Part shown: positions 1 through 10,075 of the stretch, piece after piece | Position numbering within the stretch: position 1 is the first letter of the stretch | Layout of the letters: each line of letters opens with the position of its first letter | Assembly (NCBI GenBank): GCA_022644775.1 | Contig: JALCHN010000007.1 | Span: 1 to 55,642 of the forward strand | Direction of reading: 5' to 3' | DNA: 55,642 bases | Origin: Eggerthellaceae bacterium | GTDB lineage: Bacteria; Actinomycetota; Coriobacteriia; Coriobacteriales; Eggerthellaceae | Program-made: the position numbers and the translations under genes | Notes under the pieces: model-generated | The model's input: the letters and a program-made list of their open reading frames with translations, nothing else | Database searches by the model: none | Told to the model about the DNA's origin: nothing

Positions 1-2
1 AC

Positions 3-2351
3 GCCGACGTGTCGGGCCATTTGGGCTTCACCCCGCGCGTGAAGCTCGTGCTGGAAAACAGTCTGCGCGAGGCCATGCAGATGGGGCAGAGCTACATCTC
101 CACCGAGCACCTCCTGCTCGGTATCGTTCGCGAGGGCGAGGGCACAGCCATCGAAGTGCTCGGCCGCTTGGGCGTGTCGGGCGACGCGGTGCGCAGCGCC
201 TTAAACGACCTCGTGGGCCAGTCGTCGGTCTTCGCCGGCCGCCCCGGCGTCGACGCGCAGGCCCAGAAATCGGGCGGTGCCCTGAAGGAATACGGCACCG
301 ACCTTACCAAGAAGGCCGCCGACGGCAAGCTCGACCCGGTCATCGGCCGCGCGGGCGAAATCGAGCGCATCATGCAGATCCTCTGCCGTCGCCAGAAGAA
401 CAACCCGCTGCTCATCGGCGAGCCCGGCGTAGGCAAAACCGCCGTGGCCGAAGGCCTGGCCCAGCTCATCGTGAGCAACCAGGTGCCCGACATCCTGCGC
501 AACAAGCGCCTGTTCACGCTCGACATCTCGAGCCTGGTGGCCGGCAGCAAGTACCGCGGCGAGTTCGAAGACCGCCTGAAGAAGTGCATCAAGGAAGTCG
601 TCGACGCGGGCGATATCATCCTGTTCATCGACGAGCTCCACACCCTGATCGGGGCGGGTGCCGCCGAAGGCTCGATTGACGCCGCCAGCATCCTGAAGCC
701 GCCGCTGTCCCGCGGCGAGATCCAGGTAATCGGCGCCACCACGATCGACGAATACCGCAAGCATATCGAAAAGGACTCGGCCCTCGAGCGTCGCTTCCAG
801 CCCGTCATGGTCGGCGAGCCCAACGAAGAGCAGTCGGTCCGCATCCTGCAGGGCCTGCGCGACCGCTACGAATCGCACCATCACGTGAAGTACACCGACG
901 AAGCGCTCCAGGAAGCCGTCGCGCTTTCGAGCCGCTACATCCAGGATCGCTTCCTGCCCGACAAGGCGATCGACGTCATCGACGAAGCCGGCGCCCGCCA
1001 GCGCATCCGCAACATGACGCTGCCGCCCGAGCTTTCGGCCCTCGACGACGAGCTGCGCGACGTCCGCGGCCAGAAGGAAGCGGCCATCGCCGACCAGAAC
1101 TTCGAGGAGGCCGCGCGCCTGCGCGACAAGGAAGAGCAGCTCAAGGCCAAGCGCGCCCAGGCCGAAGCCGATTGGAAGGAAAGCTCCCAGAAGGACGTGC
1201 CGAAGGTCACCGCCGAAGACATCGCCGACGTCGTGTCAATGACCTCGGGCGTGCCCGTCTCCGACCTCACCGAAGCCGAAGCGAGCAAGCTGCTGCGCAT
1301 GGAAAGCGTGCTCCATCAGCGCGTGATCGGCCAGGACGAAGCGGTCACCGCCGTGTCGAAGGCCATCCGCCGTTCGCGCAGCGGCCTTTCCGACCCCAAG
1401 CGTCCCACCGGCTCGTTCATCTTCTGCGGCCCTTCGGGCGTGGGCAAGACCGAACTGGCCAAAGCGCTCGCCGAGTTCCTCTTCAACAGCGAGGACGCTC
1501 TGATCAGCTTCGACATGAGCGAGTACATGGAAAAGCACACGGTCTCGCGCCTTATCGGTTCGCCCCCGGGCTACGTGGGCTACGACGAGGGCGGCCAGCT
1601 CACCAAGGCGGTGCGCCAGCGCCCCTACTCGGTCGTGCTCTTCGATGAGATCGAAAAGGCTCACCCCGACGTCTTCAACATCCTGCTCGAGATCCTCGAG
1701 GAAGGCCGCCTCACCGACGGTCAGGGCCGTGTGGTCGACTTCCGCAACACCGTCATCATCATGACGAGCAACGTGGGCGCCCGCGACATCGCCCAGACCC
1801 AGACGCTCGGCTTCGGCGCGTCGTCGCAGGGCCCGTCCGACAAGGACATCAAGGCCAGCGTGACCACCGAGCTGAAGAAGCTCTTCCGCCCCGAGTTCCT
1901 CAACCGCATCGACGAAGTCATCGTGTTCAAGAGCCTCACCAAGGAGCAGATCAGCGAAATCGTCAAGCTCATGGTCGACGACCTGCGCCAGCGTCTCATC
2001 GCCCAGAACATGACGATCAACATCACCGACGAGGCCTGCCGCTACATCGCCGAGCAGGGAACCGACATCACCTACGGTGCCCGTCCGCTGCGCCGCGCGA
2101 TCCAGCGCCTGTTGGAGGACCCGATTTCCGACCAGGTGCTCGAAGGCCGCTGGACGAGCGGGTCGGTCATCGACGTCGACTTCAAGGACGGCGAGCTCAC
2201 CTTCGAGCCGGGCACGGGGTCGATTCCGGCGCCGCGCAAGCGCGACAGCATCGCCCGCGAGGCCGAGCGCCTGATGATGGGTTACGACTTCTCGAACACG
2301 GGAAGCGCCCTGCCGAGCGGCGGCAGCGCCGAAGGCGGCGCGGCCGACTAG
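3..2351 (+). CDS. clpC: ATP-dependent Clp protease ATP-binding subunit ClpC (5' end missing)
   Basis: AAA+ unfoldase that feeds substrates to ClpP in the cytoplasm. The reading frame is open to the left edge, so the true start and most of the first N-domain repeat lie outside the window; the GTG at position 9 is internal. Visible in order: the second N-terminal Clp repeat ([15 protein letters not shown]), a first P-loop GEPGVGKT near nt 417 with Walker [11 protein letters not shown], a UVR-type coiled segment near nt 1080-1165 ([14 protein letters not shown]), which marks ClpC rather than ClpB or ClpA, and a second P-loop [14 protein letters not shown] near nt 1428 with [14 protein letters not shown]. 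The C-terminal D2-small domain is complete and followed by a short Gly/Ser-rich tail. A hairpin terminator follows. Family assignment is very secure. Confidence 0.97.
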   Translation, partial: ADVSGHLGFTPRVKLVLENSLREAMQMGQSYISTEHLLLGIVREGEGTAIEVLGRLGVSGDAVRSALNDLVGQSSVFAGRPGVDAQAQKSGGALKEYGTDLTKKAADGKLDPVIGRAGEIERIMQILCRRQKNNPLLIGEPGVGKTAVAEGLAQLIVSNQVPDILRNKRLFTLDISSLVAGSKYRGEFEDRLKKCIKEVVDAGDIILFIDELHTLIGAGAAEGSIDAASILKPPLSRGEIQVIGATTIDEYRKHIEKDSALERRFQPVMVGEPNEEQSVRILQGLRDRYESHHHVKYTDEALQEAVALSSRYIQDRFLPDKAIDVIDEAGARQRIRNMTLPPELSALDDELRDVRGQKEAAIADQNFEEAARLRDKEEQLKAKRAQAEADWKESSQKDVPKVTAEDIADVVSMTSGVPVSDLTEAEASKLLRMESVLHQRVIGQDEAVTAVSKAIRRSRSGLSDPKRPTGSFIFCGPSGVGKTELAKALAEFLFNSEDALISFDMSEYMEKHTVSRLIGSPPGYVGYDEGGQLTKAVRQRPYSVVLFDEIEKAHPDVFNILLEILEEGRLTDGQGRVVDFRNTVIIMTSNVGARDIAQTQTLGFGASSQGPSDKDIKASVTTELKKLFRPEFLNRIDEVIVFKSLTKEQISEIVKLMVDDLRQRLIAQNMTINITDEACRYIAEQGTDITYGARPLRRAIQRLLEDPISDQVLEGRWTSGSVIDVDFKDGELTFEPGTGSIPAPRKRDSIAREAERLMMGYDFSNTGSALPSGGSAEGGAAD

Positions 2352-2386
2352 GCGCGCATGGCGACGACCGCACGCATATGAATCGC

Positions 2387-2422
2387 AACGGGAGGACGAC
2401 CGCACGGCCGCCCTCCCGTTTT
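2387..2422 (+). terminator. Rho-independent terminator after clpC
   Basis: Arms AACGGGAGG (2387-2395) and CCTCCCGTT (2412-2420) are perfectly complementary and the descending arm runs into TTTT. It sits 36 bases after the clpC stop and before the nitroreductase gene. Confidence 0.8.
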
Positions 2423-2484
2423 CGCGCTCGGGGCCGCACTCGCGGCAACGGGACGCAGCACCTCCCCTAAGAAAGGAATTCTTC

Positions 2485-3020
2485 ATGGCAGAAACGCTCG
2501 ATGTTATCCGCACGCGCCGCAGCGTGCGGAAGTTCAAGCCCGATATGGTCCCGGCAGACGTGCTCGACAAGGTGCTCGAAGCCGGCACCTGGGCGCCCAC
2601 CGGCATGGGGCGCCAGAGTCCGGTGATCCTCTGCGTCACCGACAAGGCGGTGCGCGACGAGCTCGCCCGCATGAACCGCGAGATCATGATCGAGACCGGC
2701 ATGGGCGTCAAGCGCGGGATGGACCCTTCTACGGGGCGCCCGTGGTCTGTGCGGTGCTCGTGGACGCGGCCGCGCCCACCGGCCGCGACGACGGCAACCT
2801 CGTGATCGAGAACATGCTGCTCGCGGCCGCCGACCTGGGCCTGGGCGGCTGTTACATCTATCGCGCCAAGGAGGAGTTCGAGAGCCCCGAGGGCAAGGAG
2901 ATCCTGAAGAAGGCCGGCATCGAGGGCGACTACGTGGGCGTGGGCCATGTGATCTTGGGCTTCCCCGACATGACTCCGAAGGCCGCCCCGCGCAAGGAGA
3001 ACTACATCTACCGGCTTTAA
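2485..3020 (+). pseudogene. nitroreductase-family gene with a -1 frameshift
   Basis: A FMN-dependent nitroreductase/NAD(P)H oxidoreductase split over two frames. The first part (from ATG 2485, preceded by AAGAAAGGAATTC) has the typical start ETLDVIRTRRSVRKF and the TWAPTG segment. At nt 2724-2726 the run GACCC-TTC lacks one C: with four C the frame reads MDPFYGAPVV, the expected family motif, and continues into the second part (LVDAAAPTGRDDGNLVIENM to the stop at 3020), giving about 178 residues, normal for the family. Everything else is intact, so this is either a very recent lesion or a base-calling error in a short C run. As written the product would be a 106-residue truncated protein. Confidence 0.85.
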
Positions 3021-3254
3021 CGGTGCGCGCGTCGGTGCGCCTTTGCCGACCCGGCACGCGCGCGGCGCCGGTTGCACAGCGGCTCGACGCGTGGGCCCGG
3101 CGCCGGGTCGACGAGAGCGGCAGCGTAGCGAAAAGCCTGTTCTGCACGTGGCGCGCAAGCGAAAGGAGCGCATCGGAGGCCTCTTCCGGTGCGCTCGTTG
3201 TATCATGGGTGGGAAGGGTGCCACCGGCGCCCACGTTTACGTGAAGGAGCGCGT

Positions 3255-4130
3255 ATGGACGAGAAGGAACCGGCGAGCGAGCGCACGGGGACCGTCGACC
3301 CGATTTTCGCGCCGACGTCGCTGCATATCCCCGAAAAGCTCTTCGAGAACCTCGATTTCGACGCGCTTTCGGAAAGCATGACCAAGCTGGAAGGCACGGT
3401 CGACAAGCATCCCAAGACGGCGGCCATCATCTTGGCCGGCGGCCATGGCGAGCGGTTCGGCCGCGAAGGCGGCAAGCAGCTGGTGGAAATCGCCGGCAAG
3501 CCGGTGCTCACCTGGTCGGCCGAGGCCTTCGACGCCGTGGGCGACATCGGGCTGATCGTGATCGTATGTCCCGAAGACCGCCAGAAGGAGTATCTGGAAC
3601 ACGCGATCGACCCCTTCCCGTTCGTCACGCCGATCGTGCTTGCGCCGGCGGGGTCGCTGCGCCAGGAGAGCGCCTTCAACGGGCTGGAGTACGTGCCCGA
3701 CGACTACGAGTTCGTCGTCCTGCACGACGGCGCCCGCCCACTGATCAGCCCCGAGCTCATCGAGCACACGATCAACACGGTCAAGGGCAACTTCGACGCC
3801 GACGGCGCCGTGGTCGCGCATCCGTCGGTCGATACGCTGAAGGTCGTGGAAGACGGCGTGATCATGGGAACGCCCGACCGCACGGTCTTCTGGAACGCCC
3901 AGACCCCGCAGGTCTTCCGCACCAACATCTACCGCCGCGCCCAGGCCCAGGCCCTGGCCGACGGCTTCGTGGGCACCGACGATTCGTCGCTGATCGAGCG
4001 GTTGGGCGGCAAGGTGCTCGTCGTCGAAGGCAAGCGGGACAACATCAAGCTCACCGTGCCCGAGGACTTCCTCATGCTCGCGGCGGCGGTGCACACGCGT
4101 TTGGCGGAGGAAGGCGGCAACGTTGAGTAG
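3255..4130 (+). CDS. ispD: 2-C-methyl-D-erythritol 4-phosphate cytidylyltransferase IspD
   Basis: Third step of the MEP isoprenoid pathway: transfers CMP from CTP to methylerythritol phosphate. The nucleotide-binding loop [14 protein letters not shown] with a following K (GGKQL) appears at about residues 56-74, LHDGARP near 160 and the C-terminal [10 protein letters not shown] motif near 270. ATG 3255 is chosen because GAAGGAG lies seven bases upstream. The protein (291 residues) has about 55 residues before the catalytic domain that are absent from standard IspD (about 230). They look acidic and helical and have no motif I recognise. The stop overlaps the ispF start, so the pair is translationally coupled. 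Confidence 0.93.
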   Translation: MDEKEPASERTGTVDPIFAPTSLHIPEKLFENLDFDALSESMTKLEGTVDKHPKTAAIILAGGHGERFGREGGKQLVEIAGKPVLTWSAEAFDAVGDIGLIVIVCPEDRQKEYLEHAIDPFPFVTPIVLAPAGSLRQESAFNGLEYVPDDYEFVVLHDGARPLISPELIEHTINTVKGNFDADGAVVAHPSVDTLKVVEDGVIMGTPDRTVFWNAQTPQVFRTNIYRRAQAQALADGFVGTDDSSLIERLGGKVLVVEGKRDNIKLTVPEDFLMLAAAVHTRLAEEGGNVE

Positions 4131-4617
4131 CATGGCGAACCTGCGCATCGGTCTGGGCACCGACGTGCACAAGCTGGTCGAGGGGCGCAAGCTCATCATC
4201 GGCGGGGTAGAGATCCCCTACGAAAAGGGGTTGCTGGGCCATTCCGACGCCGACGTGCTCGCCCATGCGGTGAGCGACGCCCTGCTCGGCGCCGCACGCG
4301 CCGGCGACATCGGCAAGCTCTTCCCCGACACCGACCCCAAATGGGAGGGCGCCGACTCGCTCAAGCTGCTCACCGCGGTCGCGGGCCGTATTTCGGAATT
4401 GGGCTTCGAGATCGTCGACGTCGACTGCGTGATCAGCGCCCAGGCGCCCAAGATGGCGCCCTACCGCGATTTCATGCGTTCGAACCTGGCAGAGGCCATG
4501 GGCATCGACGTCGACAACATCGGCGTGAAGGCCACGACGACCGAAAAGCTCGGCTTCGAGGGCCGCGGCGAGGGCATTTCCGCCCAGGCGGTGGCCCTGC
4601 TCGAAAAGGTGCGGTAA
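4123..4617 (+). CDS. ispF: 2-C-methyl-D-erythritol 2,4-cyclodiphosphate synthase IspF
   Basis: Cyclises CDP-methylerythritol phosphate in the MEP pathway. The metal-site motif GTDVHKL is near residue 11, [11 protein letters not shown] near 43 and the substrate loop [11 protein letters not shown] near 64; length 164 residues is standard. Two starts are possible: TTG 4123, nine bases after GGAGGAAGG and overlapping the ispD stop by eight bases, or ATG 4132, about 18 bases from that site. Spacing favours the TTG; the added residues are only MSS. ispD and ispF are the second and fourth steps here, while ispE (third step) lies 50 kb away in the same window. Confidence 0.94.
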   Translation: MSSMANLRIGLGTDVHKLVEGRKLIIGGVEIPYEKGLLGHSDADVLAHAVSDALLGAARAGDIGKLFPDTDPKWEGADSLKLLTAVAGRISELGFEIVDVDCVISAQAPKMAPYRDFMRSNLAEAMGIDVDNIGVKATTTEKLGFEGRGEGISAQAVALLEKVR

Positions 4618-4628
4618 GCAGGACGGGC

Positions 4629-4683
4629 GTGACGACGGGGCGGGTGCTGTTGTCGCACATAGCGTGACAACAGCACCCGCCCC
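4629..4683. repeat. family A palindromic repeat, composite copy after ispF
   Basis: GGGGCGGGTGCTGTTGTC (4637-4654) and its exact reverse complement (4666-4683) flank an 11-base loop. The left half with its preceding TGACGAC resembles the TGACAAC...GTTGTCA unit found near 27.7, 28.1 and 55.6 kb. It may end the ispDF transcript as a strong hairpin, but it has no T run. Confidence 0.7.
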
Positions 4684-4743
4684 TTCGCACGCGTATTGCG
4701 GGCATTCCGAATTTTCGAACGCTGGCTTTCAATATCCCTAATT

Positions 4744-4774
4744 CCCCTAGGTTTACTAGGTATTATGCTAGAAT
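4744..4774 (+). promoter_or_regulatory. cysE promoter with palindromic operator
   Basis: A perfect CCTAG-GTTTA-CTAGG palindrome (4746-4760) sits where the -35 element would be, directly upstream of an extended -10 (TG at 4766, TAGAAT at 4769-4774). A regulator bound here would block polymerase. The arms recall the TAGG/CCTA half-sites of Rrf2-family regulators (IscR, CymR) and partly resemble the operator in front of sufC, which would fit cysteine or iron-sulfur control. The regulator's identity is inference. Confidence 0.6.
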
Positions 4775-4800
4775 CCCTTCTGACGAGAAGGGGTGCAGAC

Positions 4801-5532
4801 ATGAACATCTTCCAGAGAATGGCCGAAGACGTGCGCATGGTCCAAGAACAGGACCCGGCCGCAGAGAGCGCATTCGTAATCTGGCTCACCTACCCGGGCC
4901 TCCACGCTGTGTGGCGCCACCGGCGCGAGCATCGCTTGTGGGTCAAGGGGCATCGCGGCCTGGCCCGCTGGCTCGCCCAGCGCACCCGCAACCGCACGGG
5001 CGTGGAAATCCATCCCGGCGCCCAGATCGGCCGCCGCCTCTTCATCGACCACGCCATGGGCGTGATCATCGGCGAAACCGCCATCGTGGGCGACGACTGC
5101 ACCATCTACCAGGGCGTCACCCTGGGCGGCACGGGTAACGAAACGGGCAAGCGCCACCCCACGATCGGCAACCACGTGATGATCGGCACCGGCGCGGCCG
5201 TGTTGGGCAACATCACGATCGGCGACAACTGCAAGATCGGCGGCGGCGCCGTGGTCGTGAAGGACACGCCGGCCAACTGCACGCTCGTGGGCGTGCCGGC
5301 CAAGATCATCATCAAAGACGGCCAGCGCGTGGGCAAAAAGCCCGCCCCCGCAGCCGTTTCGCCCGAAGCCGAAATCGCCCAGCTGAAGAAGGACCTGGCC
5401 GCCCTGCAGGCCCGTCTCGACCGTTTGAGCTGCGTGAAGGAACCGGCCGAATTCCCGGCCGCCGGCACGGCAACCCACGACGTTGCGGCCGGGGCCGCCG
5501 CCGTGCTTGCCGACGCCGGGTCTTCCAACTAG
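4801..5532 (+). CDS. cysE: serine O-acetyltransferase
   Basis: Makes O-acetylserine from serine and acetyl-CoA, the first step of cysteine synthesis. The left-handed beta-helix hexapeptide repeats run from about residue 65 to 185 (GVEIHPGAQIGRRLFIDHA, GVIIGETAIVGDDC), with the family active-site stretch GGTGNETGKRHPTIG. The 243-residue chain is of the short CysE type and ends in a coiled coil (EIAQLKKDLAALQARLDRL) plus an Ala/Gly-rich tail. ATG 4801 follows GAGAAGGGG. It is the first gene downstream of the palindromic operator and 66 bases before cysS, so cysteine synthesis and cysteinyl-tRNA charging are probably co-transcribed. Confidence 0.93.
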   Translation: MNIFQRMAEDVRMVQEQDPAAESAFVIWLTYPGLHAVWRHRREHRLWVKGHRGLARWLAQRTRNRTGVEIHPGAQIGRRLFIDHAMGVIIGETAIVGDDCTIYQGVTLGGTGNETGKRHPTIGNHVMIGTGAAVLGNITIGDNCKIGGGAVVVKDTPANCTLVGVPAKIIIKDGQRVGKKPAPAAVSPEAEIAQLKKDLAALQARLDRLSCVKEPAEFPAAGTATHDVAAGAAAVLADAGSSN

Positions 5533-5598
5533 CACGCCTGCCGCGCTTCGGCTATCCTTAATGGGTTCAATCGATCCTCAAGCGGGAAAGCGTTGTCA

Positions 5599-7101
<1,503 letters not shown>

Positions 7102-7144
7102 GCGTCTGTCGGGCTTAGCGCCCGGCCGAAAAATACTGAAGCGG

Positions 7145-7178
7145 AAAGGCGCGTCGCTTTCGGGCGGCGCGCCTTTTT
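7145..7178 (+). terminator. Rho-independent terminator after cysS
   Basis: Arms AAAGGCGCG (7145-7153) and CGCGCCTTT (7168-7176) with a 14-base loop; the T run continues to 7178. It separates cysS from the convergent MATE gene. Confidence 0.85.
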
Positions 7179-7315
7179 CTGCAGGGGCGGGGCGCGCGGC
7201 GGTTTCGCGTTCGAATCGCGTCGCACCCGCGACCCTTCCGCGCGCCTTTCGCGCCGCACGCGCGGCGAAACCGCGACGTATCGGCGACGTGCGCGGCAGC
7301 TTGGCTCCCTGGCCG

Positions 7316-8656
7316 CTAGGGGCGCAGCTTGTAGCCGTAGGCGGACCGCAGAGCGACGAGGAAGCCCGCGCTCACTGCGAGGGCGGCGATCTCCGCCACG
7401 TCGACGGCCATCCACACGCCGTCGAGCCCCAGGACCAGCGGCAGCAGCATCACCGTGCTCGTCTCGAAGATGAGCGTGCGCAGAAACGAGATGATCGCCG
7501 ACACCTTGCCGTTGTTCAGGGCGGTGAAGAAGCCCGAGGCGAAAATGTTCACGCCCATGAGCAGGAAGGCGAACGAATAGATGCGGAAGCCGTGCTCGGT
7601 GAGGACGGCAAGCTCCGGGTCGTAGCCCACGAAGGTGGCGGCAACGACCGGGGCGGTCGCCTGCGCCAAGAGGAACATGGCCGCGCCGGCGATCGCGGTG
7701 AAGGCGAGGCTCTTCTGCAGAAGGCTGCTCACCTCGTTCGTCCGCCTTGCCCCGTACTGATAGCTGATGAGGGGCTCGCAGGCGAACGTGAACCCGATAT
7801 AGATGGCCGAGAAGATCATGAACACGTACATGATCACGCCGTAGGCGGCCACGCCCGCTTCTCCGGCGAACGCGAGCAGCTGCAGGTTGTAGAGCATCGA
7901 CACCACCGATGAGGTGATGCCGGACACCATTTCCGACGACCCGTTCACGCAGGCGGCGCCCAGGGCGCGCGCGTCGCCGGCGGGTTTCCCAAGGCGCAGG
8001 TAGCTCGAGTTCTTCCGCAGGAAATAGACCATGGGCACGAGGCCGCCGATGAATTCCGAAATCACCGTGGCGATCGCGGCGCCTTTCACGCCCCAGCCGA
8101 ACAGGCCCACGAGCAGGGCATCGAGCACGATGTTGGCCACGCCGGCGACGACGATGACGCCGAAGCCGAGCTTGGGCTTGCCGGCCGTGACGAACAGGAT
8201 CTGGAAGGCGTACTGCAGGATGAAGCAGGGCAGCGAGATCATGCAGATGCGGCCGTATGCCACGGCCAGGTCGAGCATGTCTCCCGACGCGCCGAGGGCT
8301 TGGGCCACCGTCGGCATGAAGACGGCGCCCACGATGGCGAGCGCGGTGCCGATGGCGGCGGCCGCGATGACGAATTCGCTGAACAGGGCGTTGGCGCGCG
8401 CGTCGTCGCCCTCGCCGCGCGTTTTGCCCACCAGGGCGCTGCCGCCCGTGCCGATCATCGACCCGCAGGTGGCCAAGATCATGATAAAGGGCATGATCAG
8501 GTTCACGGCGGCGAAGGCCGTCGTGCCGGCGAAGTTCGACACGAAGAGGCCGTCGACCACGCCGTAGATCGACATGAAGATGACCATGCAGATCGAGGGC
8601 AGGGTGTAGCGGACAAGGGCGCCCATCGTGAAATGGCGGTCCATATCGGTAGTCAT
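7316..8656 (-). CDS. MATE-family multidrug efflux protein
   Basis: Integral membrane antiporter of the MATE family, expected to export cationic drugs or toxins using an ion gradient. 446 residues with about twelve hydrophobic segments; the N-terminal half opens with ALVRYTLPSICMVIFMSIY and VDGLFVSNFAG, the typical first-helix region, and NIVLDALLVGLFGWGVKGAA is a characteristic MATE motif. Start ATG (8656 on the minus strand) follows GGAAAGGAG. It lies directly downstream of a MarR-type regulator on the same strand (48-base gap), so the two probably form one operon controlled by the operators at 9191-9233. Substrate cannot be read from sequence. Confidence 0.88.
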   Translation of the reverse strand: MTTDMDRHFTMGALVRYTLPSICMVIFMSIYGVVDGLFVSNFAGTTAFAAVNLIMPFIMILATCGSMIGTGGSALVGKTRGEGDDARANALFSEFVIAAAAIGTALAIVGAVFMPTVAQALGASGDMLDLAVAYGRICMISLPCFILQYAFQILFVTAGKPKLGFGVIVVAGVANIVLDALLVGLFGWGVKGAAIATVISEFIGGLVPMVYFLRKNSSYLRLGKPAGDARALGAACVNGSSEMVSGITSSVVSMLYNLQLLAFAGEAGVAAYGVIMYVFMIFSAIYIGFTFACEPLISYQYGARRTNEVSSLLQKSLAFTAIAGAAMFLLAQATAPVVAATFVGYDPELAVLTEHGFRIYSFAFLLMGVNIFASGFFTALNNGKVSAIISFLRTLIFETSTVMLLPLVLGLDGVWMAVDVAEIAALAVSAGFLVALRSAYGYKLRP

Positions 8657-8704
8657 AGGTGCTCCTTTCCCGTAGCGGTGCGACAGGCGGACGGGCGCGT
8701 GCGG

Positions 8705-9178
8705 TTAGAAGGGGATGGCCTCGATGCGGGCGGCGAGGTCGTCGTTGAGCGCCTGCGCCGTGCGCGCGAGGAGGGCGAACGAGGCGTCGGAAAGGGTCGC
8801 GAGCGACGCTCGTTCGGCTTCGATCACGGGCGCGACCGTGCGGTCAGCGAGCGCGCGGCCTTCGGGCGTGAGGAAGAGGCGCACGCTGCGGCCGGAGCCG
8901 CGCTCGGCGCGCAGGCTGCCTTCCTTCTGCAGGCGGGCGACGGCCGAATGGATCGTCTGCTTGCTGCAGAAGCAGGCGTCGCAGATCTCCTTCTGCGTGA
9001 GGCCGTCGGTGATGCAGAGGGCGTAGAGGACGTCGAAGACGCTTGCGGGCAGGTGCATGCGCTGGCAGGCGGAGGCGTAGATGCCGTCGTTGCGCTTGTA
9101 GATGCGGTTGAGGGTTTCGATGCGGTTGTAGTCGCGGGCGGAGCCGGGGTTCTCTTCGCGTGCGGTGGGGCGGGTCAT
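8705..9178 (-). CDS. MarR-family transcriptional regulator
   Basis: 157-residue winged-helix regulator. The central part (QKEICDACFCSKQTIHSAVARL then RSVRLFLTPEGRAL) is the MarR helix-turn-helix and wing at about residues 60-115, flanked by N- and C-terminal dimerisation helices. The recognition helix region holds two cysteines (DACFCSK), which might give redox sensing; that is inference. It heads the operon with the MATE gene, and twin palindromes lie 13-55 bases upstream of its start, so autoregulation is likely. Confidence 0.88.
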   Translation of the reverse strand: MTRPTAREENPGSARDYNRIETLNRIYKRNDGIYASACQRMHLPASVFDVLYALCITDGLTQKEICDACFCSKQTIHSAVARLQKEGSLRAERGSGRSVRLFLTPEGRALADRTVAPVIEAERASLATLSDASFALLARTAQALNDDLAARIEAIPF

Positions 9179-9190
9179 GGGTCCTTCTTG

Positions 9191-9233
9191 GTCCGAATTC
9201 GTACATGCGAGTGGCTATGGTACGAATTCGGAC
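9191..9233. promoter_or_regulatory. twin MarR operators
   Basis: GTCCGAATTCGTAC (9191-9204) and GTACGAATTCGGAC (9220-9233) are exact reverse complements, and each is itself a near-perfect 14-bp palindrome around GAATTC. Centre-to-centre distance is 29 bp. They lie just upstream of the MarR start on the minus strand and about 180 bases before the tad operon on the plus strand. Confidence 0.75.
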
Positions 9234-9412
9234 TCGCGGTGTCAAACGGGTATGAAGTGCTTATGTGCGCGGGATATGCACCGTTTCTGCGTGGGTTGCG
9301 CGCCCCTACGGAAGCGGGCGGGCGCCTGTGTCGGGGGAATTCTGCGGGAAAGCTCGATGCGATGCGCTAGATGAGGCTGCCATAGTGCCCCTTACAGACC
9401 GAAGGAGGGCCA

Positions 9413-10075
9413 ATGAAGCGACGGGGCATGATCGCGATATCGCTTATATGCGGGGCGCTCTGCGCCGGGTCGGTGCTCGTGTACGCCCACGGCGTTGAGG
9501 CCGATGCGCAGGCGGCGCGCGACGAGGCGCTCGCCCGCTACGGTGGCGAGCAGGCCGAAGTGTGCGTGGCTACGCGCGATATCGCGCCGGGCGAGGTGCT
9601 CGACGCGTCGAACACCGAACAGCGCCAGTGGCTCGTCGATCTCTTGCCCAGCGGAGCCGTGTCCTCGCTTTCCGAGGTGGAGGGCATGCCCGCGGCTTCT
9701 TCGATCGTTTCGGGCGAAGTCGTGACGCAGACCCGGCTCGAAGCAGCGTCGTCGGACGTGCGCGTGCCGGCCGGCACCTCGGCGCTCAGCGTCGAGGTCG
9801 ATAGCGCCCAGGCGGTGGGCGGCGCCTTGCAGGTAGACGCCCGCGTCGACGTGTACGCGACGGGGCAGAGCGGGGCGCAGCTCGTCGTGGCGGGCGCCCG
9901 CGTGCTCGCCCAGGGCGCGCAGAGCTCGTCGCGCATGTGGGTCACGCTCGCCGTCCCGCCCGACCGCGTGCAGGAGCTGGTGACGGCGGCGGACACGTCG
10001 TCGCTCTATCTGGCCCTGCCGTCCGACGCCGCTAGCGGCGAAAGCGAACAGGAGGATTCCCATGGCAGCGAATAA
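9413..10075 (+). CDS. CpaB/RcpC-like SAF-domain pilus assembly protein
   Basis: First gene of the Tad pilus operon. One N-terminal membrane anchor (ISLICGALCAGSVLVYA, residues 8-24) is followed by a SAF domain (about residues 48-110; DIAPGEVLDASNTEQRQW and SIVSGEVVTQTRL) and a C-terminal CpaB-type half. In Tad systems CpaB/RcpC is a periplasmic or cell-wall-side assembly component; its role in a Gram-positive envelope is less clear. 220 residues. ATG 9413 follows GAAGGAGGG. The end overlaps the next gene by 14 bases. Confidence 0.8.
   Translation: MKRRGMIAISLICGALCAGSVLVYAHGVEADAQAARDEALARYGGEQAEVCVATRDIAPGEVLDASNTEQRQWLVDLLPSGAVSSLSEVEGMPAASSIVSGEVVTQTRLEAASSDVRVPAGTSALSVEVDSAQAVGGALQVDARVDVYATGQSGAQLVVAGARVLAQGAQSSSRMWVTLAVPPDRVQELVTAADTSSLYLALPSDAASGESEQEDSHGSE

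Noticed and set aside
4637-4683. Intrinsic terminator of ispDF
   Set aside because: The stem is perfect but no T run follows, and the halves match the dispersed family A repeat, so it is listed as a repeat.
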